Positions 47,490 through 56,889 of a stretch of DNA of 64,000 nt are shown piece by piece. Source of the stretch: Phyllobacteriaceae bacterium UBA1940 (GTDB taxonomy: Bacteria; Pseudomonadota; Alphaproteobacteria; Rhizobiales; Rhizobiaceae). The stretch's first letter is position 1; each line of letters starts with the position of its first letter. The notes below the pieces were generated by a model. That model saw only the letters and a program-made list of their open reading frames with translations, did no database searches and had not been told where the DNA came from. Where the stretch lies: contig DDFA01000099.1 in NCBI GenBank assembly GCA_002336975.1, positions 14,036-78,035 of the forward strand. The letters run 5' to 3'. The position numbers and the translations under genes were made by a program.

Positions 47490-47541
47490 GGCGGCTGCGG
47501 GTTCGACCCATTGCGACCAGATGGCGCAACTGTTTCTTTGG

Positions 47542-47553
47542 ACAGTTAACTGT
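47542..47553. promoter_or_regulatory. 12-bp perfect palindrome upstream of prs
   Basis: acagttaactgt lies in the 142-bp gap before prs. It could be a regulator site; nothing identifies the protein. Confidence 0.35.
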
Positions 47554-47631
47554 TGGGCGATCTAGGCGCTTGCATTGAACTGCCATGGACCTTAAACGCC
47601 CCCTCTATCCGAGCGTGGTCGGGGATTCTTG

Positions 47632-48564
47632 ATGAAATTGTTCGCGGGTAATTCAAACCGGGTCTTGGCCGACGCCGTTTCCCGATACCTGAACATTTCT
47701 TTGGGCAGGGCCAGCGTCAAGCGCTTTGCCGATCAGGAAATCTTTGTCGAGATTCAGGAAAACGTCCGCGGCCAGGACGTTTTTGTGCTGCAGTCGACGT
47801 CCTACCCCACCAACGACAATCTGATGGAACTGCTGATCATGGTCGATGCGTTCCGCCGGTCGTCGGCGCGCCGCATCACCGCCGTGGTTCCCTATTTCGG
47901 CTATGCCCGCCAGGATCGGCGCGCCTCCGGCCGCACCCCGATTTCGGCGAAGCTGGTCGCCAACCTGATCACCGAGTCTGGCGTTGACCGGGTCCTGACC
48001 CTCGACCTGCACGCCGGCCAGATCCAGGGTTTCTTCGATATCCCCACCGACAATCTGTTCGCCGTCCCGGTGATGGCGCGCGATGTCAAGGCGCACAACA
48101 ATCTGTCGAACGTCATGGTGGTTTCGCCCGACGTCGGCGGCGTGGTGCGCGCCCGGGCGCTGGCCAAGCGCATCGACGCGCCGATCGCCATCGTCGACAA
48201 GCGCCGCGAACGCCCCGGCGAGTCCGAGGTTATGAACATCATCGGCGACGTTACCGGCCGCGATTGCCTGATCTATGACGACATCGTCGATTCCGGCGGC
48301 ACGCTGTGCAACGCCGCCGACGCGCTGCTGGCCCATGGCGCGATCAGCGTCACCGCCTACATCACCCACGGCGTCCTCTCCGGCGGCGCGGTCGCCCGCA
48401 TCACCGCGTCGAACCTCAAGGAACTGGTGATCACCGATTCGATCCAGCCGACCGAAAGCGTCATGGCCGCGCGCAACATCCGCGTCATCTCGATCGCCGA
48501 TCTGATCGGCGAAGCCATATCGCGCACCGCCACCGAGGAATCGGTTTCCAGCCTGTTCGACTGA
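47632..48564 (+). CDS. prs: Ribose-phosphate pyrophosphokinase
   Basis: A 310-aa PRPP synthase. [40 protein letters not shown] (ATP site), [18 protein letters not shown], and the PRPP-binding loop [10 protein letters not shown] are all present. It makes PRPP for nucleotides, His and Trp. The ATG at 47632 follows ggggatt. Confidence 0.95.
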   Translation: MKLFAGNSNRVLADAVSRYLNISLGRASVKRFADQEIFVEIQENVRGQDVFVLQSTSYPTNDNLMELLIMVDAFRRSSARRITAVVPYFGYARQDRRASGRTPISAKLVANLITESGVDRVLTLDLHAGQIQGFFDIPTDNLFAVPVMARDVKAHNNLSNVMVVSPDVGGVVRARALAKRIDAPIAIVDKRRERPGESEVMNIIGDVTGRDCLIYDDIVDSGGTLCNAADALLAHGAISVTAYITHGVLSGGAVARITASNLKELVITDSIQPTESVMAARNIRVISIADLIGEAISRTATEESVSSLFD

Positions 48565-49878
48565 TCATCCGCCGATCAGCGCGACCGCGACGCCGGCAAG
48601 GCCCGCTGCGGCCAGCGTTGCGATAATGCCGGCGTGGAAGCGCAGCAGCGCGATCCCCGATCCTAGCGCGATCGCGGCCGCCCAAAGGTCGAGGCTGGCG
48701 ACATGGGGCCACGCCAGCCTGACCGGGCCAGATTGAAGCTCGCCGACCGATCCGAACAGCACGTGCAGGCCGAACCAGAACGCCAGATTGGCGATGATGC
48801 CGACGACCGCCGCTGAAATCGACGCCAGCGCGGCGCGCAGCCACTCCACCTGGCGCAGCGTCTCGACATAGGGCGCGCCGACAAAGATCCACAGGAAGCA
48901 CGGCACGAAGGTGAACCACAGCGCCACCAGCGCCCCGGCGAGGCCGCCGGCCATCGCGCCCAGCCCCGCTCCCTTGGCCGCGCCGACGAAACCGACAAAC
49001 ACCAGCACCAGGATGAGCGGCCCCGGCGTCGTCTCCGCCAGTCCCAGCCCCGTCAGCATGTCGTCCGGGCTCAGCCAGCCATAGACCTCGACCGCCTGCT
49101 GCGCCACCCAGGCCAGCACCGCATAGGCGCCGCCGAAGGTCACGGTCGCCATCACCGAAAAGAACCAGGCCTGTTGCGAGAACAGGTTCTGCGGTCCCAG
49201 CATCAGTTGCAGCGCCGCCAGCGGCCCGAGCCACAACAATCCCCATGCCGACAGCGATGTCACAAACCTGCGCCATGTCGGTTTCGTCCATTCGGGCATA
49301 GCGATGTCCGCCGCCTCCGCCGTCTGGCTCGCGCCCTGACCCAGCCCTGCGCCGACAAGGCCGGCCACAAGCACGATCAGCGGAAACGGAACGTGCAACG
49401 CGGCGATGGCGATGAACGCCAGGACGGCGATGACATGATCGCTTCGCCGCCGCAGCGCCCGCTTCGAGACGCGAAGCAGCGCCTCGACGACAACCGCGAG
49501 CACGGCCGCCTTCAGGCCGAACAGGAACCCGTCGACCAGTGGAACGCCCGCGGCGGTCACATAGACCGCCGACAGCGCGATAATCACCGCCGCGCCCGGC
49601 AGCACGAACAGCAGCCCCGCCACCAGGCCGCCGCGCACGCCGTGCAGCAGCCAGCCGCAATAGGTGGCGAGCTGCATCGCCTCGGGCCCCGGCAACAGCA
49701 TGCAATAGTTCAGCGCGTGCAGGAACCGCGCCTCGTCCAGCCATTTGCGCTCGTCGACGAGGGTCCGGTGCATCAGCGCGATCTGCCCTGCCGGTCCGCC
49801 GAACGACAGCAGGCCGATCCTGGCGAAAACGCGGGTCGCCTCGGCGAAGCTGGGACGCTGCCCGGTCATGCCATCCAT
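48565..49878 (-). CDS. chrA: Chromate ion transporter, two-domain ChrA
   Basis: A protein of about 437 aa with two CHR domains in tandem: SFGGPAGQIALMHRTLVDERKWL...LPGPEAMQLATYCGW in the first and FGGAYAVLAWVAQQAVE...GLGLAETTPGPLILVLVFVGF in the second, each in a six-helix block. It exports chromate by proton antiport. The start is ambiguous among ATGs at 49878 and 49869; none has a good RBS. Tail-to-tail with prs. Confidence 0.88.
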   Translation of the reverse strand: MDGMTGQRPSFAEATRVFARIGLLSFGGPAGQIALMHRTLVDERKWLDEARFLHALNYCMLLPGPEAMQLATYCGWLLHGVRGGLVAGLLFVLPGAAVIIALSAVYVTAAGVPLVDGFLFGLKAAVLAVVVEALLRVSKRALRRRSDHVIAVLAFIAIAALHVPFPLIVLVAGLVGAGLGQGASQTAEAADIAMPEWTKPTWRRFVTSLSAWGLLWLGPLAALQLMLGPQNLFSQQAWFFSVMATVTFGGAYAVLAWVAQQAVEVYGWLSPDDMLTGLGLAETTPGPLILVLVFVGFVGAAKGAGLGAMAGGLAGALVALWFTFVPCFLWIFVGAPYVETLRQVEWLRAALASISAAVVGIIANLAFWFGLHVLFGSVGELQSGPVRLAWPHVASLDLWAAAIALGSGIALLRFHAGIIATLAAAGLAGVAVALIGG

Positions 49879-50064
49879 CGGCCGCAACAAGGCGCCGTCC
49901 CAAGAGTTCGCCGGAAACCGCAGCCGGTCGTGACAGCGATATTCCCCCGAAACGCGCCTTTCAACCGGCGAATTCGCGCGCGGGCGTCGCTATTGCGCCC
50001 ATTGCCCCCGTCGTCTATAGAACCGCCACCTGCGCAGACACCCTTGGAGGCAACGCAGGCGGAG

Positions 50065-50084
50065 GCCGCCCCGCAGGCGGCTTT
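50065..50084 (+). promoter_or_regulatory. GC-rich hairpin in rplY leader
   Basis: gccgcc-ccgca-ggcggc then ttt, about 66 bp before the rplY start. It looks like a small leader terminator; regulation of L25 through it is only a suggestion. Confidence 0.4.
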
Positions 50085-50149
50085 CTACGTTTCCGGCCCT
50101 TCCCCGTGAAAACCGGCGACGCTCCACAACACGTTCGAAAGGAACAGCC

Positions 50150-50788
50150 ATGAGCCACGAGGCTTACGAGCTCAAGGCCGAAGCGCGCGAAAAGGTCGGT
50201 AAGGGGTCCGCCCGTGAAGTTCGCCGCAACGGCAAGATACCCGCAGTCATCTATGGCGAGAAGCAGCCGCCCCTGGCTATCGCGCTCTCGCACAAGGAAA
50301 TCTACTACAAGATCCATGGCGGCGGCTTCCTGACCACCGTCGCGACGATCGACGTCGACGGCAAGAAGATCGATGTCCTGCCCAAGGACTACCAGCTCGA
50401 TCCGGTTTCGGATCAGCCGGTGCATGTCGATTTCCTCCGCGTCGGCAAGAATTCGGTCGTCACCGTCGAAGTGCCGGTGCACTTCATCAACGAAGACAAG
50501 TCGCCCGGCATCAAGCGCGGCGGCGTGCTCAACATCGTCCGTCACGAGGTCGAGTTCACCGTTCCGGCCAATGCGATCCCGGACGCGATCACCATCGACC
50601 TCACCGGCACCGAAATAGGCGATTCGCTGCACATCTCGGCGGTCAAGCTGCCGAAGGGCGTGACCCCGGTGATCAAGGATCGCGACTTCACCATCGCGAC
50701 CATCGCCGCGTCCTCCGCCGCCCGCCAGGACGCGCATGGCGCGACCGAGGTTGGCGCCGCCGAGCCGACCGCCGAAGACGACAAGTAA
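50150..50788 (+). CDS. rplY: 50S ribosomal protein L25 (Ctc form)
   Basis: A 212-aa general-stress form of bL25: N-terminal 5S-rRNA-binding barrel ([30 protein letters not shown]) plus the TL5/Ctc C-terminal domain ([21 protein letters not shown]...). Followed 39 bp later by pth, the widely conserved rplY-pth pair. Confidence 0.94.
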   Translation: MSHEAYELKAEAREKVGKGSAREVRRNGKIPAVIYGEKQPPLAIALSHKEIYYKIHGGGFLTTVATIDVDGKKIDVLPKDYQLDPVSDQPVHVDFLRVGKNSVVTVEVPVHFINEDKSPGIKRGGVLNIVRHEVEFTVPANAIPDAITIDLTGTEIGDSLHISAVKLPKGVTPVIKDRDFTIATIAASSAARQDAHGATEVGAAEPTAEDDK

Positions 50789-50827
50789 GGGGGAGCGCGT
50801 CTCCCCGGCGCCGGGAGCAACTGAGCC

Positions 50828-51580
50828 ATGCTGATCTTCGCAGGCCTGGGAAATCCTGGCGCATCTTACGCAAACCACCGGCACAATGCCGGCTTCATGG
50901 CGGCGGACGCGATAGCCCGCCGCCATTCGTTTTCGCCCTGGGCGAAGAAGTTTTCCGGCCTGGTCGCCGAGGGAACGCTTGCCGGCGAAAAGATCCTGCT
51001 GATCAAGCCGCAGACTTTTATGAACCTGTCCGGCCAGGCGGTCGGCGAGGCGATGCGCTTCTACAAGCTGACGCCATCCGACGTACTCGTCTTCTACGAC
51101 GAACTCGACCTTGCGCCCGGCAAGGTGCGGGTCAAGACGGGCGGCGGCTCGGGCGGCCATAACGGCGTGCGCTCGCTCGACCAGCACATCGGCAACGCCA
51201 CCCGCCGGGTGCGCATCGGCATCGGCCATCCCGGCGCCAGGGAGCTGGTGCACAACTACGTCCTGGGCGATTTCGCCAAGGCCGACCACGACTGGCTCGA
51301 GCCTTTGATGGACGCAATTGCCGACAATGCCGCGCTGCTGGCCAAGGGCGACGACGCCGGCTTCATGAACAAGATCGCGGTCGCGACCGGCAATGGCGGA
51401 TCGGACAATGGCGGCTCTAGGGGCGGCGGACAGGAGCCGGGCGGCGGCCCCGACAAACCGGCGAAGAAAGCGCAGAGCCATATCCATCAGGCCCGCCCGC
51501 AACAGCCGCAGGTCAAGCTGCCCGAGACCGGGCCGATGGCGGCGATGCTGAAAAGGCTGCTTGGAAAATCCGGCGACTGA
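50828..51580 (+). CDS. pth: Peptidyl-tRNA hydrolase with C-terminal extension
   Basis: A 250-aa enzyme that rescues tRNA from stalled peptides. The catalytic site is GLGNPG...NHRHNAGF (N9, H19), FMNLSGQAV and YDELDLAPGKVRVKTGGGSGGHNG. The first 185 residues are the standard enzyme; the last 65 are Gly/Gln/Pro-rich (GGSRGGGQEPGGGPDKP) and end KRLLGK. This tail is common in Mesorhizobium-like bacteria and has no known function. Confidence 0.94.
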   Translation: MLIFAGLGNPGASYANHRHNAGFMAADAIARRHSFSPWAKKFSGLVAEGTLAGEKILLIKPQTFMNLSGQAVGEAMRFYKLTPSDVLVFYDELDLAPGKVRVKTGGGSGGHNGVRSLDQHIGNATRRVRIGIGHPGARELVHNYVLGDFAKADHDWLEPLMDAIADNAALLAKGDDAGFMNKIAVATGNGGSDNGGSRGGGQEPGGGPDKPAKKAQSHIHQARPQQPQVKLPETGPMAAMLKRLLGKSGD

Positions 51581-51594
51581 GAACTGTCGCGACG

Positions 51595-51981
51595 TCAGAT
51601 ATTGTCGAGCCGGCGCCAGAACAGGTCCCACAACCACGCGACAGCATCATTTGCCGTTGACGCGAATTGCTGCGCGTAGCCGCTGAAGAACAGGTAGGGA
51701 ATGCAGCCGCCGACCACCGCGGCGAGAACCGCCAGCCGCAGGTTCTTGAAACTATCCAGCCGATAATAGCCGGCGTCATCGTATTCGACGCCGAAAAAAC
51801 GGTCGAAATTGCTGTAGCCGTCGCTCAGCACCACATCCAGCATTTCGGAATCCGACAGCCGGTCGGGCAGCGGATTGACGAAGCCGCGGATGACATGCCC
51901 GACAAGGCCCAGAATCGCCATGCAGAGCACGAAGGCGAAGAAGTGCCACGACGCCAGTTGAGGCTGAGCAACGCTGTTCAT
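51595..51981 (-). CDS. Hypothetical two-helix membrane protein
   Basis: A 128-aa protein with a membrane helix at about 13-33, an acidic soluble loop (SDSEMLDVVLSDGYSNFDRFFGVEYDDAG) and a second helix at about 82-100. No family recognised. It sits between pth and ychF on the opposite strand. Confidence 0.65.
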   Translation of the reverse strand: MNSVAQPQLASWHFFAFVLCMAILGLVGHVIRGFVNPLPDRLSDSEMLDVVLSDGYSNFDRFFGVEYDDAGYYRLDSFKNLRLAVLAAVVGGCIPYLFFSGYAQQFASTANDAVAWLWDLFWRRLDNI

Positions 51982-52211
51982 TGTCGCAGACTAGCGCGTA
52001 ATGATTACGAATTGCCCCATTCGACTCTGCAATCTTGCGAGACTTGGAGCCAAATGTGACGGTCGGCGACGTATCCCGACCGCCCCGGACCGTCCCCGAC
52101 GCGGCATCAGCCAGCCGGGCGATGCGGATGTGGGCCATCCATGACTTGACGACAGTCTGCCCTTTCGCCCATACGCCGGTCCAAATTCTCTTTTCCCGCT
52201 AGGATTTCATC

Positions 52212-53315
52212 ATGGGTTTCAAATGCGGCATCGTCGGCCTGCCCAATGTCGGCAAATCGACGCTGTTCAACGCGCTGACCAGGACGGCCGCGGCGCAGGC
52301 CGCCAACTATCCGTTCTGCACCATCGAGCCGAACACCGGCGAAGTCGCCGTGCCGGACCCGCGCCAGGCAAGGATCGCCGAGATCGCCAAGTCGAAGGAG
52401 ATCATCCCGACCCGCATCAACTTCGTCGACATTGCCGGCCTGGTGCGCGGCGCGTCGAAGGGCGAAGGCCTGGGCAACCAGTTCCTCGCCAATATCCGCG
52501 AGGTCGACGCCATCGTGCATGTGCTGCGCTGCTTCGAGGATGATGACATCACCCATGTCGAGGGCAGGATTGACCCGGTCGCCGACGCCGACACGGTCGA
52601 GACCGAACTGATGCTGTCCGATCTGGAAAGTCTCGAGCGGCGCATCGTCAATGTGCGCAAGCGCGCCCAGGCGAAAGACAAGGAATCGCTGACCGTGCTG
52701 CCGGTGATGGAGCAGGCGCTGTCGCTGCTGCAGGACGGCAAGCCGGCCCGCGTCATGCTTAAGGGCATTGCGCATGAGGATCTGGCGATTCTGCAGGGGC
52801 TGAACCTGCTGACCGCCCACCCGGTGCTCTATGTCTGCAATGTCGCCGAAAGCGACGCCGCGACCGGCAACGCCCACACCAGGGCGGTCGAGGCGATGGC
52901 GGCGGCGCAGGGCGCGTCGGCCGTCGTCATCTCCGCGGCGATCGAAGCCGAAGTGGCGCAGCTCTCCGACGACGAGCAGAAGGAATTTCTCGAGGCGATG
53001 GGCCTTGAGGAACCCGGCCTCGACCGGCTTATACGCGCCGGCTACGCCCTGCTGCACCTGATCACCTATTTCACCGCCGGCCCCAAGGAGACCCGCGCCT
53101 GGACGATCGAGCGCGGCACCAAGGCGCCGCAGGCGGCCGGCGTCATCCACACCGATTTCGAGCGCGGCTTCATCCGGGCGCAGACGATCGCCTACGAGGA
53201 CTATGTCAAATACAATGGCGAAGCCGGCGCCAAGGAGGCGGGCAAGGCGCGCGACGAAGGCAAGGAATATGTGGTGCAGGACGGCGACGTGATGCTGTTC
53301 AGGTTCAACACCTGA
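52212..53315 (+). CDS. ychF: Redox-regulated ATPase YchF
   Basis: A 367-aa Obg-family P-loop protein: GLPNVGKS (9-16), [17 protein letters not shown] (switch II), NVAE in the position of NKxD (explaining ATP over GTP preference), and a C-terminal TGS domain ([16 protein letters not shown]). It is ribosome-associated and involved in oxidative-stress response. Downstream of rplY-pth as in many alphaproteobacteria. Confidence 0.94.
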   Translation: MGFKCGIVGLPNVGKSTLFNALTRTAAAQAANYPFCTIEPNTGEVAVPDPRQARIAEIAKSKEIIPTRINFVDIAGLVRGASKGEGLGNQFLANIREVDAIVHVLRCFEDDDITHVEGRIDPVADADTVETELMLSDLESLERRIVNVRKRAQAKDKESLTVLPVMEQALSLLQDGKPARVMLKGIAHEDLAILQGLNLLTAHPVLYVCNVAESDAATGNAHTRAVEAMAAAQGASAVVISAAIEAEVAQLSDDEQKEFLEAMGLEEPGLDRLIRAGYALLHLITYFTAGPKETRAWTIERGTKAPQAAGVIHTDFERGFIRAQTIAYEDYVKYNGEAGAKEAGKARDEGKEYVVQDGDVMLFRFNT

Positions 53316-54155
53316 TCAGCGGCGCCGACGCGCCATGATCGTCACCGCGACGCCGCAGAGCACGAGCACGCTGGCAAGCGCGAACCTCAGCGTCGACTGC
53401 TCGCCAAGCAGCACGATGGCTCCCGCCGACGCGATGATCGGCACGGTAAGCTGGACAATCGCCGCAACCGTCGCGTCGAGCGACGGCAGCGCCCGATACC
53501 AGATGACATAGCCGAGGCCGGACGCCACGACGCCGGACAGCAGGGCGCTGGCCAGCCCGGTCGACGTGATGTGCAGCGTGCTCCATCCGATCGCCAGCAG
53601 CGGCAGGCAAAACGCCACCGACCGGATGAAATTGCCGGCGGTTGCGCCGATTGGATCGGCGACGCCGCGACCGCGCAGCGAATAGACGCCCCACGCCACG
53701 CCGCTGACGACCATCAGCAGGCTCCCGGTCGGGTCCGGCCGGCCGATGCCCGGCAGGAACAGATAAAGGATGCCGGCGAACGCCATCAACATGCCCGCCA
53801 GTTGCAGCGGTCGTGGCCGCTCGCCATTGCGAAGACTCCAGAAGATCATTGTCGCCTGCACCGACGCAAAAAGGATCAGCGCGCCAGCCGCGGCGCCAAT
53901 GCGCACATAGGCCAGCGAAAAGGCCGTGGCGTAGCCGAACAAGGCCAGCGCCGACGGCCATGATCCCGGAAGCGGCGACTTTGGCGCGCGGCGAAATGCA
54001 AGGGTCAGCGCCAGGAACAGCGCCCCCGACGCCAGCCGCATCACCGTGAAGCCGATGGGATCGGCCGCGCCGTCGGCCATCGCCAGCCGCGCCAGAATCG
54101 AATTGGCGGCAAACGCAAACATTGCAATGGCGGTCGCGATGACTACCGTTGGCAT
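53316..54155 (-). CDS. EamA/RhaT-family (DMT) transporter
   Basis: A 279-aa protein with ten predicted helices in two EamA repeats (FAANSILARLAM... and VSGVAWGVYSLRGRG...). It probably exports a metabolite or amino acid. Its stop abuts the ychF stop. Confidence 0.87.
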   Translation of the reverse strand: MPTVVIATAIAMFAFAANSILARLAMADGAADPIGFTVMRLASGALFLALTLAFRRAPKSPLPGSWPSALALFGYATAFSLAYVRIGAAAGALILFASVQATMIFWSLRNGERPRPLQLAGMLMAFAGILYLFLPGIGRPDPTGSLLMVVSGVAWGVYSLRGRGVADPIGATAGNFIRSVAFCLPLLAIGWSTLHITSTGLASALLSGVVASGLGYVIWYRALPSLDATVAAIVQLTVPIIASAGAIVLLGEQSTLRFALASVLVLCGVAVTIMARRRR

Positions 54156-54244
54156 GATTGACCCTGTCGGACTGACAGTCTGGAATGCACTGTTTCACGC
54201 ATGGGTCGCATGCTATCGCATCTGCGACGAACGGGAATGGACGA

Positions 54245-54703
54245 ATGGCGGGCAAGAAGTGGGCGTTTGAGGATTTTGTCCCCGGCGCGACGATGGATCT
54301 CGGCTCGAAACACGTGACCGCCGAAGAGATTGTCGAATTCGCGTCGGAGTTCGACCCGCAGCCGATGCATGTCGACGAGGCGACCGGCAAAGCGAGCATG
54401 CTGGGCGGACTGGGCGCGTCCGGCTGGCACACCTGCTCGATGTTCATGCGGATGATGTGCGATGCGTTCCTGCTCGACTCGACCTCGCAGGGATCGCCCG
54501 GCATCGACTATGTCAAATGGATGCGTCCGGTGCTGGCGGACGATACGCTCCACGCGTCGTCGACGATCGTCGCTGTGCGCGACTCCTCGACGCGCCCCAA
54601 TCTCGGCTTCGTCACCATGCGGGCGAAGATGCTGAACCAGCGCGGCGAACAGGTTTTCGAATTGCAGAATACCGGAATGTTCCTGAAGAGGGTTGTGGCA
54701 TGA
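54245..54703 (+). CDS. MaoC-family dehydratase (first of pair)
   Basis: A 152-aa single hot-dog domain. EFASEFDPQPMHVDEA carries the catalytic Asp/His of R-specific enoyl-CoA hydratases; ASGWHTCSMFMRM follows. Its last codons overlap the next MaoC gene (ATGA), and the pair probably forms a heterodimer equivalent to a two-domain MaoC hydratase. Acyl-CoA substrate unknown. Confidence 0.9.
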   Translation: MAGKKWAFEDFVPGATMDLGSKHVTAEEIVEFASEFDPQPMHVDEATGKASMLGGLGASGWHTCSMFMRMMCDAFLLDSTSQGSPGIDYVKWMRPVLADDTLHASSTIVAVRDSSTRPNLGFVTMRAKMLNQRGEQVFELQNTGMFLKRVVA

Positions 54704-55167
54704 CGCTCGATGAATTCCTGCATGTCGGCGAAACCCAGACCATCGGCGTCCATACATTCACGCCCGACGAGATCATCGCCTTTGCGCAAAAATTCGACCC
54801 GCAGCCTTTCCATCTGTCGGAGGAGAAGGCCAGGGCGTCCGTCTTCGGCGCGCTCTGCGCTTCGGGCTGGCACACCGCATCGACCTGGATGAAATACAAT
54901 GTCCGATCCTGGCTGCTGGACCCGAAAAATTGGACCGGTGAAGGCCCCGCACCGCAGGCCCAGGTGTCGCCCGGCTTCAGGAACCTGAAATGGCTGAAGC
55001 CGGTTTTTGCCGGCGAGACGATTACGTACACGCGTACCGTCACCGGCCATCGTCCGATGGCGTCGCGTCCCGGCTGCCACATGATGACGCTGACCGCTGA
55101 AGGATATGATTCCAAGGGCGACAAGGTGATCGAGTTCGATAATTCGGCGGTGCTGACGGCGAGCTGA
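54700..55167 (+). CDS. MaoC-family dehydratase (second of pair)
   Basis: A 155-aa hot-dog protein with the same layout: IAFAQKFDPQPFHLSEE and CASGWHTASTWMKYNVRSW. Both members keep D and H, so both sites may be active. It is translationally coupled to the first gene. The IS remnant begins only about 30 bp after its stop. Confidence 0.9.
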   Translation: MTLDEFLHVGETQTIGVHTFTPDEIIAFAQKFDPQPFHLSEEKARASVFGALCASGWHTASTWMKYNVRSWLLDPKNWTGEGPAPQAQVSPGFRNLKWLKPVFAGETITYTRTVTGHRPMASRPGCHMMTLTAEGYDSKGDKVIEFDNSAVLTAS

Positions 55168-55215
55168 CGCCTTCGGAATTTGGCGCACGGTTGAAGGGGC
55201 TTTGTCAGGTTGCAG

Positions 55216-55319
55216 GGCTTCGTCAGGTTGCCGGTTTCTGAGTGCTTTGATCCGCCATCACGGTTTTCAGGCGGTCAACTCCGCGGCATAGTCGGCCCAA
55301 AGGCTGAACGCGTCAGCCC
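55216..55319. repeat. 104-bp direct repeat, copy 1 (IS end)
   Basis: Matches 56553-56656 at 103 of 104 positions (only 55221/56558 differ). It contains the transposase C-terminal codons and the IS terminal sequence. The two copies point the same way and bracket the toxin-immunity genes. Confidence 0.9.
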
Positions 55320-55608
55320 GCCAGAGCCAGTGCTTCTTGCCCTAGATCGAGATCACGACTTCGTCGAGATGCCATTTGTCCGCCGGGCCGGGGCGCTCGC
55401 GGCGGATCCGGGCGGCGAACTGCCCACCAAAGCGCGCGACCCAGTCCCGCACGGTCTCGTAGGAAACGCGGACCCGGCGTGCGGCACGCAGATCCTCGAC
55501 GTCCCGGAGGCTGAGAGCGAACCGATGATACGCCCAGACAGCGTATCCGATCACGGCGCGCGGAAAACGGAAGCCCTTGATGCGGGACAGGTCGGATAGA
55601 TTAAGCAT
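55267..55608 (-). pseudogene. IS6-family transposase remnant with core deletion and amber codon
   Basis: The first 88 codons encode the IS6 N-terminal region (RFPRAVIGYAVWAYHRFALSLRDVEDL, SYETVRDWVARFG) to the first catalytic Asp in WHLDEVV. A TAG follows at 55342-55344. The same frame then reads GKKHWLWRA and jumps to ADAFSLWADYAAELTA, the transposase C-terminus, losing the rest of the DDE core. It cannot be active. The frame across the deletion is preserved. Confidence 0.85.
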
Positions 55609-55797
55609 GATCCTTCGCTATCCGGTGATCACGCAGCCTGCAACCTGACAAAGCCGTTTTACGAGCTGGTGGTACGGCTGAAATCCTAATCCGCACACAA
55701 AGGTCATTCTTCGGTCGAGTAAACGTCTCGACAAGCGACGCCGTGCTGGCATTGTCTGCGGCGTATCAGAGCAATTTTCCCATTATCATTCCAGATA

Positions 55798-56130
55798 TCA
55801 GAATAAAATGTGTCTATAATACATATTACAATCTGATATCTTAACCATATAGATTGTTGCTTGCGATCTACTTATGTATAAGTGCTCATTATCCGCTAAT
55901 TGATCTTTGCATATCAATGTAATTGCTCCATCTTTGTCAACAAATGCGTAGGAAAACATTACGTAACTGCCAATTTCAATGACTTTTTCTTTCCCAGAGA
56001 AATGGACTGACGATGCTTTTGTTGAATCTATATCAAAAATAAAAATAGATAGATTTATCACTTTTAGCGTGATCCAGGTGCTTGCTATAAGACCGATCAT
56101 AATTGTTAATACGAGTAGAATCTTCTTCAT
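55798..56130 (-). CDS. Candidate immunity protein, AT-rich, membrane-anchored
   Basis: A 110-aa protein with an N-terminal membrane helix (KKILLVLTIMIGLIASTWITLKV) and a beta-rich extracytoplasmic part (EKVIEIGSYVMFSYAFVDKDGAITLIC). The gene is strikingly AT-rich compared with every neighbour and uses A/T-ending codons, so it was acquired recently. Its ATG overlaps the stop of the toxin-like gene (ATGA), the usual toxin-immunity order. Family not recognised; immunity role inferred from context and size. Confidence 0.6.
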   Translation of the reverse strand: MKKILLVLTIMIGLIASTWITLKVINLSIFIFDIDSTKASSVHFSGKEKVIEIGSYVMFSYAFVDKDGAITLICKDQLADNEHLYISRSQATIYMVKISDCNMYYRHILF

Positions 56131-56552
56131 CGAAACGGCGCTGGATTTGGAGGGGTGGTTTGAAGCATGTCTCGCGCCAAGGCCTTTTCGGCAATTTCCT
56201 TGCCCGATAGACTTGGCATGGCTGCGCCAAGAACCCGTCCATTGTGATTGTTCATCAGATCCATTGTTTGCTCAGCCTTATCATTTGGATGTGACACTTC
56301 GTGAGCATCGGCGACTGCTTTTGCTCTATCTTCTCCAACCGTTTGAGCCATATCCGCAGACCATTGTGCATGCCGGGAAGCGTCGTTCCAACCTGTCGTG
56401 TAGGCGGCCTCTTGTGACGCAACAGCACCAACAACACTGGCGACCGGGTCGCTCGCTGCTACGCCCCATTGACCGGGCCCTTTGGGGTCGAAATCCACCT
56501 TAGCACGAACCGCCTGGATTTGTGCGTTTGTAGGTTTGGAGGGGAGTGAAAC
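56127..56552 (-). pseudogene. 5'-truncated polymorphic toxin C-terminal domain
   Basis: The frame is open from the IS boundary at 56552 (reading VSLPSKPTNAQIQAVRAKVDFDPKG...) to the stop at 56127. The conserved core is WNDASRHAQWSADMAQTVGEDRAKAVADAHE followed by MDLMNNHNGRVLG: the RHA-W...G...A-DAHE...MD-NN-GR pattern of a domain (DUF6973-like, as I recall) found at C-termini of secreted polymorphic toxins. The expected large N-terminal delivery region is missing; the IS copy replaces it. The internal GTG at 56498 could give a 123-aa product. Coupled to the immunity candidate. Confidence 0.65.
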
Positions 56553-56730
56553 GGCTTTGTCAGGTTGCCGGTTTCTGAGTGCTTTGATCCGCCATCACGG
56601 TTTTCAGGCGGTCAACTCCGCGGCATAGTCGGCCCAAAGGCTGAACGCGTCAGCCCTCGCATGACGGTATGATCGGGCGGAGAGGCGATGGCGGATCAAA
56701 GCACTCAGAAACCGGCAACCTGACAAAGCC
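56553..56730. mobile_element. 178-bp MITE-like IS6 derivative with 44-bp inverted ends
   Basis: The left end 56553-56596 and right end 56687-56730 are perfect 44-bp inverted repeats beginning ggctttgtcaggttgccgg. Between them is only the last part of the transposase frame (RSYRHARADAFSLWADYAAELTA on the minus strand). It shares 104 bp with the element at 55216. It truncates the toxin gene. Confidence 0.85.
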
Positions 56731-56889
56731 CCCTGAGGTTTGAACCCGGCGGACAAATCCGGCGAAAAACAGTCGCCGACGTCTCCATCCGGCAACTGAC
56801 ACGACGATGTCAGCAATGTCGCAAGTCGCTGGCGTTGCAACGCTCCGGCGGGATGGCGCGGCGGCGCGGGCGCGGCTACTGCCGACGCC

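Larger units (their letters stand above)
55198..55655. mobile_element. IS6-like element, internally deleted
   Basis: 458 bp bounded by a perfect 17-bp inverted repeat: ggctttgtcaggttgca at 55198-55214 and tgcaacctgacaaagcc at 55639-55655. A second, divergent copy of the left end starts at 55216. Inside is a transposase remnant with its N-terminus fused to its C-terminus. No 8-bp target duplication is seen, so the ends have been rearranged. Confidence 0.8.

Noticed and set aside
48565..49878. chrA as part of the NrsF metal-response system
   Set aside because: Chromate is a known sigma-F signal in Caulobacter, but chrA is about 30 kb away and I saw no GTAAC-N16/17-CGAA box upstream.
55198..55655. 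A functional IS6 element
   Set aside because: The transposase has an amber codon and has lost its catalytic core; no 8-bp target duplication.
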